From the NCBI RefSeq assembly GCF_024199945.1, contig NZ_JANADP010000001.1:5456001-5520000 (forward strand): DNA of 64,000 bases, written 5' to 3'. This DNA is from Bradyrhizobium sp. CCGUVB4N. GTDB taxonomy: Bacteria; Pseudomonadota; Alphaproteobacteria; Rhizobiales; Xanthobacteraceae. The translations under genes were made by a program, and so were the position numbers. Under the pieces are notes generated by a model that ran no database searches, was not told the DNA's origin, and saw only the letters and a list, made by a program, of their open reading frames with translations. Of this stretch, positions 8,161 to 15,853 are shown piece by piece. The number at the start of each line of letters is the position of its first letter. The first letter of the stretch is position 1.

Positions 8161-9357
8161 ATGCCTCATCGTCCCCGCAAAGCCCTGATCATCGGCGCCG
8201 GCATCGCCGGGCCCGTTGCAGCGATCCTGCTGCGCCGTGCCGGCATCGAATCCGCGATCTACGAAGCCTGGCCCTACTCCAAAGGCATCGGCGGCGGCCT
8301 CCAGATCGCGCCGAACGGCATGCAGGTGATGGACGAGATCGGGCTTGCGGGAGAGCTGATCAGCCGTGGCTCGATCGCGGAGTCCTTCGACTTCTATTCG
8401 CAAGGGGGCGACAGGCTCGGCTCGATCAACCGCGACATGGCGCGCCGCTTCGGCCAGCCCGCGGTCAACGTCTGCCGCGCCACGCTGAACGAGATGCTGA
8501 TCGACAAGGCCTGGTGCGCCTGCGTCTCGCTCTATTTCGACAAACGCCTGATCAAGATCGAGGATCGCGGCGACCAGCCGATCATCGCCTATTTCGCCGA
8601 CGGCACCACCGCCGAGGGCGATTTCCTGATCGGCGCCGACGGCGTGCACTCGATCACGCGACGCCAGGTGGTGCCGGACGGGCCAACGCCCTTCAACACG
8701 GGCCTGCTCGGGTTCGGCGGTTTCGTGCCCCACGCGATCCTCGACGGCCGAACGATCGGCCGGCATGTCGAAACCACGTTCGGGCAGAGCGGTTTCTTCG
8801 GCTACGGCTATTGCAGCCCGGATCCGAAGGACGGCGTGATGTGGTGGAGCACGCAACCGGCCCACGGCATGGATGCCGCGATGTTCCGCGCGCTCGACCA
8901 GCAGACGCTGAAGCAGCATCTGCGCGGCTTCCATCACGGCTGGCACGATCCGATCCCGGCCATTATCGAGGCGGCCGAGAACATCGTGATCACCGACACG
9001 CTCGATGTCGCGACCTTGCCGACCTGGTCGCGCAAGCGCTCGCTGCTGATCGGCGATGCCGCGCATGCAACCAGCCCCCATGCCGGCCAGGGCGCCTCGC
9101 TCGCGCTGGAAGATGCGATGCGGCTTGCGCGATTGATGCAGGAGGGCCAGGAGCTGACCGCGACCTTCCAGGCCTTCGAGGCCGAACGGCGCCCCCGCGC
9201 CGAGAAGATCGTCGCGATCGCCCGCCGCAACGGCAACAACAAGCGCGAATTCAGCGCCACCGGTGCGTGGGTCCGCAATCAGATGATGAAATGGCTGCTG
9301 CCGCTGGGCTCGAAGAGCATGGATTTCATGTACGCGTATGACGCGCGGGCGGCTTAG
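8161..9357 (+). CDS. FAD-dependent monooxygenase (PHBH fold)
   Basis: The 398-residue flavoprotein has the three group A monooxygenase fingerprints: GAGIAG (residues 12-17) for FAD binding, the DG motif FLIGADGVHS (about 155-165), and the GD motif LIGDAAHATSPHAGQGA (about 297-313). These enzymes use NAD(P)H and O2 to hydroxylate or epoxidise aromatic or polyketide-like substrates in the cytoplasm. There is no N-terminal signal or membrane segment. A divergent MarR regulator suggests induction by the substrate. No ring-cleavage or other catabolic gene is adjacent, so the pathway is unknown; detoxification is as likely as growth on an aromatic. Confidence 0.85.
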   Translation: MPHRPRKALIIGAGIAGPVAAILLRRAGIESAIYEAWPYSKGIGGGLQIAPNGMQVMDEIGLAGELISRGSIAESFDFYSQGGDRLGSINRDMARRFGQPAVNVCRATLNEMLIDKAWCACVSLYFDKRLIKIEDRGDQPIIAYFADGTTAEGDFLIGADGVHSITRRQVVPDGPTPFNTGLLGFGGFVPHAILDGRTIGRHVETTFGQSGFFGYGYCSPDPKDGVMWWSTQPAHGMDAAMFRALDQQTLKQHLRGFHHGWHDPIPAIIEAAENIVITDTLDVATLPTWSRKRSLLIGDAAHATSPHAGQGASLALEDAMRLARLMQEGQELTATFQAFEAERRPRAEKIVAIARRNGNNKREFSATGAWVRNQMMKWLLPLGSKSMDFMYAYDARAA

Positions 9358-9370
9358 CACACGAGCAGTG

Positions 9371-9468
9371 CCGTAGAGTGGGCAAAGGCGCGTTCTTCGC
9401 GCGTCGCGCCCACCATCTCTCTCGAATCGCGACAATGGTGGGCACGCTTCGCTTTGCCCACCCTACGG
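9371..9468. repeat. Intergenic palindromic repeat (GTGGGCA family)
   Basis: The arms CCGTAGAGTGGGCAAAG (9371-9387) and CTTTGCCCACCCTACGG (9452-9468) are near-perfect complements. The right-hand 31 bases (9438-9468) recur exactly, inverted, at 62365-62395 and over 30 bases at 43130-43159. It sits between convergent genes. Confidence 0.8.
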
Positions 9469-9471
9469 AAG

Positions 9472-10653
9472 CTATGCCTGGGCTTCGACCTCAAACCTCA
9501 GCCCGGCGTGATCGACCAACCGCTTGATCAGCTTGCCCTGCATCGCTGCGCCCGGCGTCCAGAGTCCGGCCGGCACGTCCTGCGCGTCGCGCAGCAGGCA
9601 GATCGCGCATTCGGAAATCATCTTCGCCGTTGACGCATAGCCGGGATCGAGATCGCCCTTCACGGCCGCGCGAACCTGACGGCCATCGGGTGCGATCGCG
9701 ACGTAGAGCAGGTCGTAGTGACCGTTCTCCCGCTCCTCCTTCGACGGCCCTTCGCCGGGCTTGAGCGCCTCGGGGCCGGTCTTTTCACTGTTGGCGGCCA
9801 TCACGAGCCTGGCGTTGGCCTGGCCTTCATCCCCCGGTCCCGTCAGCACCATCTCGTCGTAGACAAAGTCCCTGCCATACGGAAATCCCATCAGCATGTT
9901 GGAGCGATGGACGTTGCGCGTATTGAGCGTCGCCATCGCGAACGGAGCGGACCAGGACTGCAGGTCTTCCTCGAAAACAGGCTTGTTGCCGCGTGGTTGC
10001 TTGGGCCCCTCGAAGCCGGGCGTGAAGGCGAAGGGGTTCTTGAGGATCGACACCAGGCTGAGATCCTGCGCCACCGCTGCGAAGGTGACCCGTGCGCTCG
10101 CCGAGGTGCCGCCGGAGAACTTCCAGCTGAGATCGCGGACCCGCCCCTTGACGCGGGGCGCCGGCGATCCGAACACGCGCCTGGCTTCCTCCTGAACAAA
10201 GAACGCACCCAGCTCGAACGGAATGGAATCGAAGCCGCAAGAGAATATGATGCGCGCGCCGCTCGCCTTGGCGGCCGCCTCATGCCTGTCGATCATCTGC
10301 TTCAACCAGATCGGCTCGCCGCAGAGATCGATGTAGTCGGTGCCGGATGCGACGCAGGCGGCAAGCAGATCGGACCCGTAAAGCTGGTACGGACCGACGG
10401 TGGTGACGATCAGTTTCGCCTGATCTACCATCGCGCGTAACGATGCAGGATCGGCGGCGTCGGCCACGATGAGCGGCGTGTCCTTGGGTGCGCCGATCGC
10501 GTCGCGAACAGATGCGAGCTTGTTTCTGCCGCGCCCGGCCATCGCCCATGTCGGCGCCCCCTGACCGACATAGTGCGAGGCGAGGTACTCGGCCACGAGT
10601 TGGCCGGTGTAGCCCGTTGCGCCATAGAGGACGATATCGAACGTCGCGGGCAT
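9472..10653 (-). CDS. Saccharopine-dehydrogenase-like / trans-acting enoyl reductase family protein (copy 1)
   Basis: The 393-residue protein opens with a dinucleotide-binding fold, FDIVLYGATGYTGQLVAEYLA (split around GATGYTG, residues 11-17), and carries the family blocks TVGPYQLYG, DLCGEP and CGFDSIPFELG. Relatives include the mycobacterial trans-acting enoyl reductase and fungal saccharopine-reductase-like proteins, which reduce enoyl or imine substrates with NADPH. Copy 2 is immediately upstream on the same strand and about three-quarters identical, so the two arose by tandem duplication. The gap between them is about 29 bases, implying one transcript with the DUF169 gene. The physiological substrate is unknown. 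Confidence 0.8.
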   Translation of the reverse strand: MPATFDIVLYGATGYTGQLVAEYLASHYVGQGAPTWAMAGRGRNKLASVRDAIGAPKDTPLIVADAADPASLRAMVDQAKLIVTTVGPYQLYGSDLLAACVASGTDYIDLCGEPIWLKQMIDRHEAAAKASGARIIFSCGFDSIPFELGAFFVQEEARRVFGSPAPRVKGRVRDLSWKFSGGTSASARVTFAAVAQDLSLVSILKNPFAFTPGFEGPKQPRGNKPVFEEDLQSWSAPFAMATLNTRNVHRSNMLMGFPYGRDFVYDEMVLTGPGDEGQANARLVMAANSEKTGPEALKPGEGPSKEERENGHYDLLYVAIAPDGRQVRAAVKGDLDPGYASTAKMISECAICLLRDAQDVPAGLWTPGAAMQGKLIKRLVDHAGLRFEVEAQA

Positions 10654-10682
10654 GGATCACGCTCTCTCAGGCGTCGCAGGCC

Positions 10683-11861
10683 TCATGCTTCCACGGCGAA
10701 CGTCAACCCCGCATTATCTTGCAGCCGCTTGATCAGCTTGTGCTGCATCGCTGCGCCCGGTGTCCAGAAGCCGGCCGCGACGTCGGTGACGTCGCGCAGC
10801 ATGCAGATCGCGCATTCGGAGATCATCTTCGAGGTCGAGCCGTAACCGGGATCGCGGTCGCCGGTGACACCGGCGCGAACCGCACGGCCGTCGGGCGCGA
10901 TCGCGACATAGAGCAGATTGAAGAGCCCGTTCTCGCGCTCCTCCTTCGAGGGTCCCTCACCCGGCTTCGGCGCGCTCGGGCCGGTCTTCTCGGCGTTGGC
11001 CGCCATCACGCGCTTGGCGTTGGCCTCGCCCTTCTCGCCGGGGCCGGTCAAAACCATCTCGTCGTAGACGAAGTCCTGACCGTAGGGGAAGCCCATCAGC
11101 ATGTTGGAGCGATGGACATTGCGGGTGTTGATCAGTGCCATCATGAACGGCGCGGCCCAAGATTGCAGATCCTCCTCGAGCAGCGGCCTGTTGCCCTTCG
11201 GCTGCTTCGGGCCGGTGAAGCCCGGCGTGAGCGCGAACGGATCGCTCAGGATCGCGACGAGGCTCATATCCTTGGCGACGGCGTCGAAAGTTGCCTTCGC
11301 GCTCGCCGCGGTGCCGCCCGAGAGCGTGCCGCGCATGTCGCGCACACGGCCCTTCACGCGCGCGGCGGGTGCGCCGAACACGCGCCTGGCCTCTTCCTGC
11401 ACGAAGAACGTACCGAGCTCGAACGGCACGGAATCGAAGCCGCAGGAGAACACGATGCGCGCGCCGCTTTCCTTTGCAGCCGCCTCGTACTTGTCGATCA
11501 TCTGCCGCATCCAGATCGGCTCGCCACAGAGATCGAAATAATCCGTGCCGGTGGCGACGCAGGCCGCCAGCAGTTCCTCGCCGTAGAGCTGGTACGGGCC
11601 GACCGTCGTGATCACCGACATCGTCCGCTCCGCCATCGCTTTCAGCGAGGCCGCATCGGAGGCATCAGCGACAATCAGCGGCGTGTCCGCGGATGCGCCG
11701 ATCGCGTCGCGCACGGATTTCAGCTTGTCGAGGCTGCGACCTGCCATCGCCCATTTGAGCTGCTTGTCGTTCTTGTAATGCGCCGCCAGATATTCGGCGA
11801 CGAGCTGACCGGTGAAACCGGTCGCGCCGTAGACGACGATGTCGAATTTCGCAGAGCTCAT
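10683..11861 (-). CDS. Saccharopine-dehydrogenase-like / trans-acting enoyl reductase family protein (copy 2)
   Basis: The 392-residue paralogue of the preceding entry has the same GATGFTG nucleotide loop, TVGPYQLYG, DLCGEP and CGFDSVPFELG blocks. The ATG at 11861 is chosen because it aligns exactly with the start of copy 1 and has AAGG just upstream; the open frame runs on for 95 further codons inside the DUF169 gene without similarity. The start lies 12 bases from the stop of the DUF169 gene, so translation is probably coupled. Differences from copy 1 concentrate in the region after residue 30 and around 185-240, which could tune substrate choice. Confidence 0.8.
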   Translation of the reverse strand: MSSAKFDIVVYGATGFTGQLVAEYLAAHYKNDKQLKWAMAGRSLDKLKSVRDAIGASADTPLIVADASDAASLKAMAERTMSVITTVGPYQLYGEELLAACVATGTDYFDLCGEPIWMRQMIDKYEAAAKESGARIVFSCGFDSVPFELGTFFVQEEARRVFGAPAARVKGRVRDMRGTLSGGTAASAKATFDAVAKDMSLVAILSDPFALTPGFTGPKQPKGNRPLLEEDLQSWAAPFMMALINTRNVHRSNMLMGFPYGQDFVYDEMVLTGPGEKGEANAKRVMAANAEKTGPSAPKPGEGPSKEERENGLFNLLYVAIAPDGRAVRAGVTGDRDPGYGSTSKMISECAICMLRDVTDVAAGFWTPGAAMQHKLIKRLQDNAGLTFAVEA

Positions 11862-11872
11862 GACTGGCCTTT

Positions 11873-12655
11873 TTACTTCTTCGCGTAACTCACGCCCATG
11901 CCGGCACGGACGTCGCTTTGAATACCATAGGGCGGGATCGGATAGCGCAGGCCGTTCTTGGCCAGCGCCTTCATGCCCTCGATCGCCTTGGCGAGATGCG
12001 CAGGCTTCAGGGCCATCAGCATCTCCTCGTCCGGCACGCCGCCATAGCGCCGTTCGGCATAGCATGGCAAGGACAGGCTGGGCTCGCCGCTTTTGAGCGC
12101 CCGCCCCCAGGAATCCGCGCACGCGGTCTCGCCGACCACGCCCCATTCGAACTTCTTGTAGCCGGTATATTGCAGCCCGTTGATCAGGATGATCATTTGC
12201 CCGGGCGTCGCATAAACGAGGCAGATGTCGGGCGGATCAAGCCGCCCGCTCGCCAGCGGGCTGACCGCGAGTGCCTGATATTGCCCGAACGGAACCACGT
12301 CCAGCGCCTCCTGGCGCTTGCGCGCGTCTTCGGCAGTGCCGTGCCAGACGCCGACATAATTTTCGCCGGCGAGCCATTTCTCGTCCTGCGGCGCGAGCCC
12401 AATCACCGCGCGGCACTGCGCGCCGACGAGATCATCGCCGGTAATGCCGACGGTCCACCCCAGGCGCGAGGCCATGCTGACGACCTGGTCGGTGGTGTGG
12501 ACTGCATTCGGCCGCCGGATCTTCGGGATCGCCTCCATGTCCGCGGCATGGGCGAACAGCTTCATGCCGATCACCGTGGTCTTCAGCCGCAAGAGGCTGT
12601 TGAGATCGGCCACGAGGCCGGCAAGATCGATCTTATCAGCGACTGGCTGCTGCAT
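11873..12655 (-). CDS. DUF169 family protein
   Basis: The 260-residue protein matches the DUF169 pattern: an N-terminal LAGLVADLNSLLRLKTTVIGMKL block, a central CRAVIGLAP segment, and a late GVVGETACADSWGRAL segment with CYAERRYGGVPDEEM. Members are soluble, of unknown activity, and often found with redox or methanogen-type genes. Here it is the first gene of a likely operon with two reductase-like paralogues, so a role with the same substrate or cofactor is inferred. Several conserved cysteines (for example in GAQCRAVIG, ETACAD and SLPCYAE) could bind metal or take part in redox chemistry, but this is speculative. Confidence 0.7.
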   Translation of the reverse strand: MQQPVADKIDLAGLVADLNSLLRLKTTVIGMKLFAHAADMEAIPKIRRPNAVHTTDQVVSMASRLGWTVGITGDDLVGAQCRAVIGLAPQDEKWLAGENYVGVWHGTAEDARKRQEALDVVPFGQYQALAVSPLASGRLDPPDICLVYATPGQMIILINGLQYTGYKKFEWGVVGETACADSWGRALKSGEPSLSLPCYAERRYGGVPDEEMLMALKPAHLAKAIEGMKALAKNGLRYPIPPYGIQSDVRAGMGVSYAKK

Positions 12656-12711
12656 GGCATCCTCCCGGCGCGTCGTTACCGACGCCTATTGTTGGGCTTC
12701 CGAGGCCTGTT

Positions 12712-13515
12712 CTAGTCCTTGGCCGGCCCGGGAAGCAACTCGCTGGTCCTGCCCATGAGGCGGTAGGCGACGAGGCCGATCCATTCGCGTACAGCCACGT
12801 TGGTCCTTTCGAGCCCGTCTGCGCCATTGTTCGTGAAGGAGAGAACATCGTCAGGCCCGCCGGTCCGCCAGTCTACGGGATAGGCCTCGACGTCGAAGCC
12901 CGCCTTGCGGAAGATTCCCATCGAGCGCGGCATGTGGAAGGCGGACGTGACCAGGAGCCACCGCTCGCCCGGTTTTGGCGCAACCAGCTTCTTCGTGAAG
13001 ATCGCATTCTCCCAGGTGTTGCGGGAATCGCGCTCAAGGATCAGGCGCTCCTTGGATATGCCGAGGTTTTCCAGGATCGGCGCGGAATAGTCGGCCTCCT
13101 TGGCGTCGGTCGAGATCAGGTTCGACGTGCCGCCGGTGAAGACGACGCGCGCATTCGGATAGCGACGTGCAAGCTCGGCCGGCGCGAAAAAACGATCGGC
13201 CGCGTGCAAGACCACCGGCGTGTGATGTGCGGCCGACAGGTCGGTATCAACCGAGCCGCCCAGCACGATGATGCCGTCAGGCGCGCCGCGCGATGGATCC
13301 CACGCGGGAAAGCGTGCCTCCAGTGGATAGAGCAGCAGATTGTTGAGCGGCGAAAACGCGGCGAGCGCGAGCAGGATCAGCGTGGTCGCGGCCAGTTTCC
13401 GGCCGAGCCCGGCAAAGCGCGTTGCCATCAGCACGACCGAGATGATCCCGAGCTCGACCAGAAAATTGATCGGCACCACTGCGGCGCCAAACGTCTTGGA
13501 AAGAAAGAAGTACAG
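12712..13515 (-). CDS. YdcF/DUF218 family membrane-anchored protein, probable CTG start
   Basis: The protein has two N-terminal hydrophobic helices and a DUF218 domain: GIIVLGGSVDT, ARVVFTGG and RDSRNTWENAIFTKKL, then WLLVTSAFHMPRS. ElyC and SanA in enterobacteria, of this family, act in envelope and peptidoglycan homeostasis. The usual family N-terminus, a short FF.LSK.LG segment, is found in frame upstream of the first GTG (13479). A CTG at 13515, preceded by GAGG at six bases, gives LYFFLSKTFG and a 267-residue protein. The GTG start would delete part of the first helix. The CTG start is an inference; coordinates with GTG would be 12712-13479. Confidence 0.75.
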   Translation of the reverse strand: MYFFLSKTFGAAVVPINFLVELGIISVVLMATRFAGLGRKLAATTLILLALAAFSPLNNLLLYPLEARFPAWDPSRGAPDGIIVLGGSVDTDLSAAHHTPVVLHAADRFFAPAELARRYPNARVVFTGGTSNLISTDAKEADYSAPILENLGISKERLILERDSRNTWENAIFTKKLVAPKPGERWLLVTSAFHMPRSMGIFRKAGFDVEAYPVDWRTGGPDDVLSFTNNGADGLERTNVAVREWIGLVAYRLMGRTSELLPGPAKD

Positions 13516-13541
13516 GGGAAGCCTCGCTGAAATGATCGTGG

Positions 13542-13617
13542 TGCCCGGGCTTGACCCGCCCGCCCATCTTCAGAAATCTTCTTGGGAGTGGATCGATTGC
13601 CGGGTCAAGCCCGGGCA
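13542..13617. repeat. Intergenic inverted repeat, 17-bp perfect arms
   Basis: TGCCCGGGCTTGACCCG (13542-13558) and its exact complement at 13601-13617 flank a 42-base loop. It sits between the divergent YdcF and acetamidase genes, so it is not simply a terminator. It resembles the other CCCGGCTTGACC palindromes of the window. Confidence 0.75.
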
Positions 13618-13664
13618 TAACAGATCCCATGACAAGTTCTGATGAAACCGATTGGACGCGGCAA

Positions 13665-14606
13665 ATGACCCATCATCACCTGCATTCAAGTCCCGAAACC
13701 TGCCATTGGGGCTTCTTTGAAGCCGCGCTCAAGCCCGTGCTCACCATCGCCAGCGGCGATGAGGTGACCGTCGACACCATCAGCGGCGGCCCGGACATGC
13801 TACCCGACCGCAGCAAGTTTCACATTCCGCCGGAGATGTTCGAGGTTCATGCCAAGAACGAGCGCATGCTCCCCGGCCACATCCTGACCGGCCCGATCGC
13901 GGTCGAAGGGGCCGAGCCCGGCGATGTGCTCGCAGTCGAGATCCTCGACGTCCAGCTTCGCCAGGACTGGGGCTGGAACATGATCAAGCCGTTGTCGGGC
14001 ACCCTGCCCGACGATTTCCACGAGACGCGGATCCTCAACATTCCGCTGGACCGGTCGCGGATGGTCGGCCGGATGCCGTGGGGCCTCGATTTGCCGCTCA
14101 AGCCGTTCTTCGGCGTGATGGGCGTTTCGCCGCCGCCGGCCTGGGGCCGAATCTCCTCGCTCGTTCCGCGCGCCATGGGCGGCAATCTCGACAACAAGGA
14201 GCTCGGCGCCGGCGCGACATTGTATCTGCCGGTGTTCGTCCCGGGCGCGATGTTCTCCTGCGGCGACGGTCACGGCGTTCAGGGCGACGGCGAGGTCTGC
14301 GTCACCGCGATCGAGACGGCGTTGCAGGGCCGCTTCCGGCTGACGCTGCGCAAGGATTTGAGATTCGAATATCCGCGCGCGGAAACGCCGACCCACTACA
14401 TGACCATGGCGATGGACCCCGACCTCGACCAATGCGCGGTGCGAGCACTGCGCGACATGATCGTGCTGCTCGGCGAGACGCGAAACCTGTCGCGCGAGGA
14501 CGCCTATACACTGTGCAGTCTCGCGGCCGATCTGCGGGTGACCCAGACCGTCAACGGCTCCAAGGGCATCCATTGCATGATCGAAAAGGCGATCGTGCAC
14601 GGCTGA
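13665..14606 (+). CDS. Acetamidase/formamidase family protein
   Basis: The 313-residue protein belongs to the FmdA_AmdA family, cytosolic amidases that release ammonia from formamide or acetamide. Recognisable blocks are CHWGFFEAALKPVLTIASGD near the start, GPIAVEGAEPGDVLAVEI, a long central loop, and GDGHGVQGDGEVCVTAIE, whose acidic/His cluster is the conserved metal-proximal motif. The ATG at 13665 gives the family N-terminus; an in-frame ATG at 13629 is possible but the DNA before it is the palindromic repeat. No urea or amide transporter is adjacent. The substrate could be a short amide rather than formamide itself. Confidence 0.8.
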   Translation: MTHHHLHSSPETCHWGFFEAALKPVLTIASGDEVTVDTISGGPDMLPDRSKFHIPPEMFEVHAKNERMLPGHILTGPIAVEGAEPGDVLAVEILDVQLRQDWGWNMIKPLSGTLPDDFHETRILNIPLDRSRMVGRMPWGLDLPLKPFFGVMGVSPPPAWGRISSLVPRAMGGNLDNKELGAGATLYLPVFVPGAMFSCGDGHGVQGDGEVCVTAIETALQGRFRLTLRKDLRFEYPRAETPTHYMTMAMDPDLDQCAVRALRDMIVLLGETRNLSREDAYTLCSLAADLRVTQTVNGSKGIHCMIEKAIVHG

Positions 14607-14643
14607 TCGCGCCGGCACCTCCTGACCGTTTCACGCTTCCCCA

Positions 14644-14664
14644 CCGCCCGGACACTCCGGGCGG
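14644..14664. terminator. Hairpin after the amidase gene
   Basis: CCGCCCGG and CCGGGCGG pair across a five-base loop 38 bases after the amidase stop. No strong T-run follows, so it is a weak intrinsic terminator or a transcript-end stabiliser. Confidence 0.45.
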
Positions 14665-14729
14665 CGCGCTGATTCACGCCTGATTTCCTTCACGATTCCA
14701 ATGGATTAGGCGATGACCTCAGCCGGCAT

Positions 14730-14759
14730 TTGACTTCTGCCCTCGAACCTAAATAGAGT
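14730..14759 (+). promoter_or_regulatory. Candidate housekeeping-type promoter
   Basis: TTGACT (14730-14735) is followed after 18 bases by TAGAGT (14754-14759), a reasonable -35/-10 pair. It would start transcription about 40 bases before the ATG of the small RHH-like gene. Confidence 0.4.
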
Positions 14760-14807
14760 CTTAATCGTTACTTTTATGTACCCGAGTAAGAGGCTAGCGT
14801 TCGGGCC

Positions 14808-15005
14808 ATGGCCACCGAAAAAGCCGAGACTGACCGCATTCCCGTAACCTTGGCGCTCTCGACCATCACCTACCTGGAGAAGTTGGTGAGACAGGGCACC
14901 CACGGCACCAGCGTTCCCGGCGTCGCACGTACCTTGATCGAGGAAGGCATCCGTCTCGCCATCAAGGACGGGCTTTTGTCGATTCGCGACAATGGCAGGA
15001 CGTGA
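14808..15005 (+). CDS. Small RHH-like conserved hypothetical protein
   Basis: The 65-residue protein has a short strand (RIPVTLALS) followed by two helices (TITYLEKLVRQG and VARTLIEEGIRLAIKDG). The order strand-helix-helix and the size suggest a ribbon-helix-helix DNA-binding protein, though no family can be named firmly. The gene lies 72 bases upstream of the GcrA paralogue on the same strand and they may share the promoter at 14730. No toxin-like partner is present, so an antitoxin role is not supported. Confidence 0.6.
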   Translation: MATEKAETDRIPVTLALSTITYLEKLVRQGTHGTSVPGVARTLIEEGIRLAIKDGLLSIRDNGRT

Positions 15006-15077
15006 GCACGCCAGGTACGTGAAGCGGACGGATCTCGCGAAGCGGATGGCCGACATCTGCAACCTGGGACCGTTACA

Positions 15078-15557
15078 ATGCCTGTTCTCTCACCAACCTG
15101 GACCAACGAACGAATTGAACTTCTGAAGCTGCATTTCGAAGCCGGCCTCTCCTGCCGCGAGATCGCCGCCGACATCGGCGTCAGCCGCAACGCTGTGATT
15201 GGCAAGCTGTCGCGGCTCAATCTGACGCGCAGCCGCGCGGTCGAAGACCGCAGGCTCGAGCGCAGCCTCGCACCGCCGGCGCGCGCGACGCGAACTGTGC
15301 CGCGGCTGCAATACGCAATGCTCGCAACGATCTACGGCGAGGCCGATGCGCCTGTGGTGGCAGGTCAAATTGATGACGCCAATCGCTGCTCGCTGATGGA
15401 GCTCGGCGAAAACCGCTGCCGCTGGCCGATCTCGACGCCCGGTGCAGAGGATTTCTGCTTCTGCGGCAACGCCGCCCACGACGGACAGCCCTATTGCGCC
15501 GGCCACAGCCGCCTCGCCTACCGGCCGAACTCGCGTGCGCGTGTCATGCGCGGCTGA
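15078..15557 (+). CDS. GcrA family cell-cycle regulator paralogue
   Basis: The 159-residue protein starts with the GcrA DNA-binding helix region: TWTNERIELLKLHFEAGLSC, then REIAADIGVSRNAVIGKLSRL. It ends with the GcrA C-terminal module CRWPISTPG...FCFCG...YCAGHSRLAY, the part that binds the sigma-70 region 2 in Caulobacter. GcrA activates transcription at methylated GANTC promoters. This copy lacks the longer central linker of the main GcrA and is probably a second, shorter paralogue. Cys and His residues in the C-terminal module look able to bind zinc. It is followed by hairpins and the convergent porin gene. Confidence 0.85.
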   Translation: MPVLSPTWTNERIELLKLHFEAGLSCREIAADIGVSRNAVIGKLSRLNLTRSRAVEDRRLERSLAPPARATRTVPRLQYAMLATIYGEADAPVVAGQIDDANRCSLMELGENRCRWPISTPGAEDFCFCGNAAHDGQPYCAGHSRLAYRPNSRARVMRG

Positions 15558-15597
15558 CGCGCGCCGTCCCTTGGACCCATAACCCGGCCCCACAACG

Positions 15598-15700
15598 AAA
15601 AACCTCCGGCAGGGCACTACCGGAGGTCTCTGGAGGCTTAGCGTGAAGCTAAGAGCCGTGATCTTTTGAAACCGGCTGACAGCTATATAGCTGAGCAGCT
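15598..15700 (-). ncRNA. Candidate small RNA between gcrA-like gene and porin
   Basis: On the minus strand, after the porin terminator, the sequence forms a first hairpin (CTTAGC/GCTAAG, 15637-15653) and a second one (ACCTCCGG/CCGGAGGT, 15602-15627) followed by a run of five U (15602-15598). That second hairpin is a minus-strand intrinsic terminator, but no minus-strand gene other than the already terminated porin precedes it. A CTATATAG sequence near 15682-15689 could serve as a -10 region. The unpaired CCUCCAGAGACCUCC stretch resembles anti-Shine-Dalgarno loops of rhizobial sRNAs. No family match is claimed; it may equally be porin read-through RNA. Confidence 0.3.
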
Positions 15701-15797
15701 CAGGTAAGTAAATAAGTTTGGTAGCGATCGATACGCATAGCTCGTCTTCGCCGCGCGTGCAGGAGAGTTCGGTTTTTCGAAATCGCCATCGCGGCAG

Positions 15798-15827
15798 AAA
15801 AAAGCCCCGGCGGTTTCCCGCCGGGGC
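15798..15827 (-). terminator. Intrinsic terminator of the porin gene
   Basis: GCCCCGGCGG and CCGCCGGGGC (15804-15813 and 15818-15827) pair across a four-base loop, and on the minus strand six U follow. It lies 27 bases after the porin stop codon. Confidence 0.9.
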
Positions 15828-15853
15828 TCTCTGATCGATTGACGCGACCAATC

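Noticed and set aside
8095..9435. A 446-codon frame opposite the FAD monooxygenase
   Set aside because: It lacks a ribosome site and conserved blocks; the monooxygenase has all three flavoprotein fingerprints.
14808..15005. Type II antitoxin call for the RHH-like protein
   Set aside because: No toxin-sized gene lies beside it; the next gene is the GcrA paralogue.
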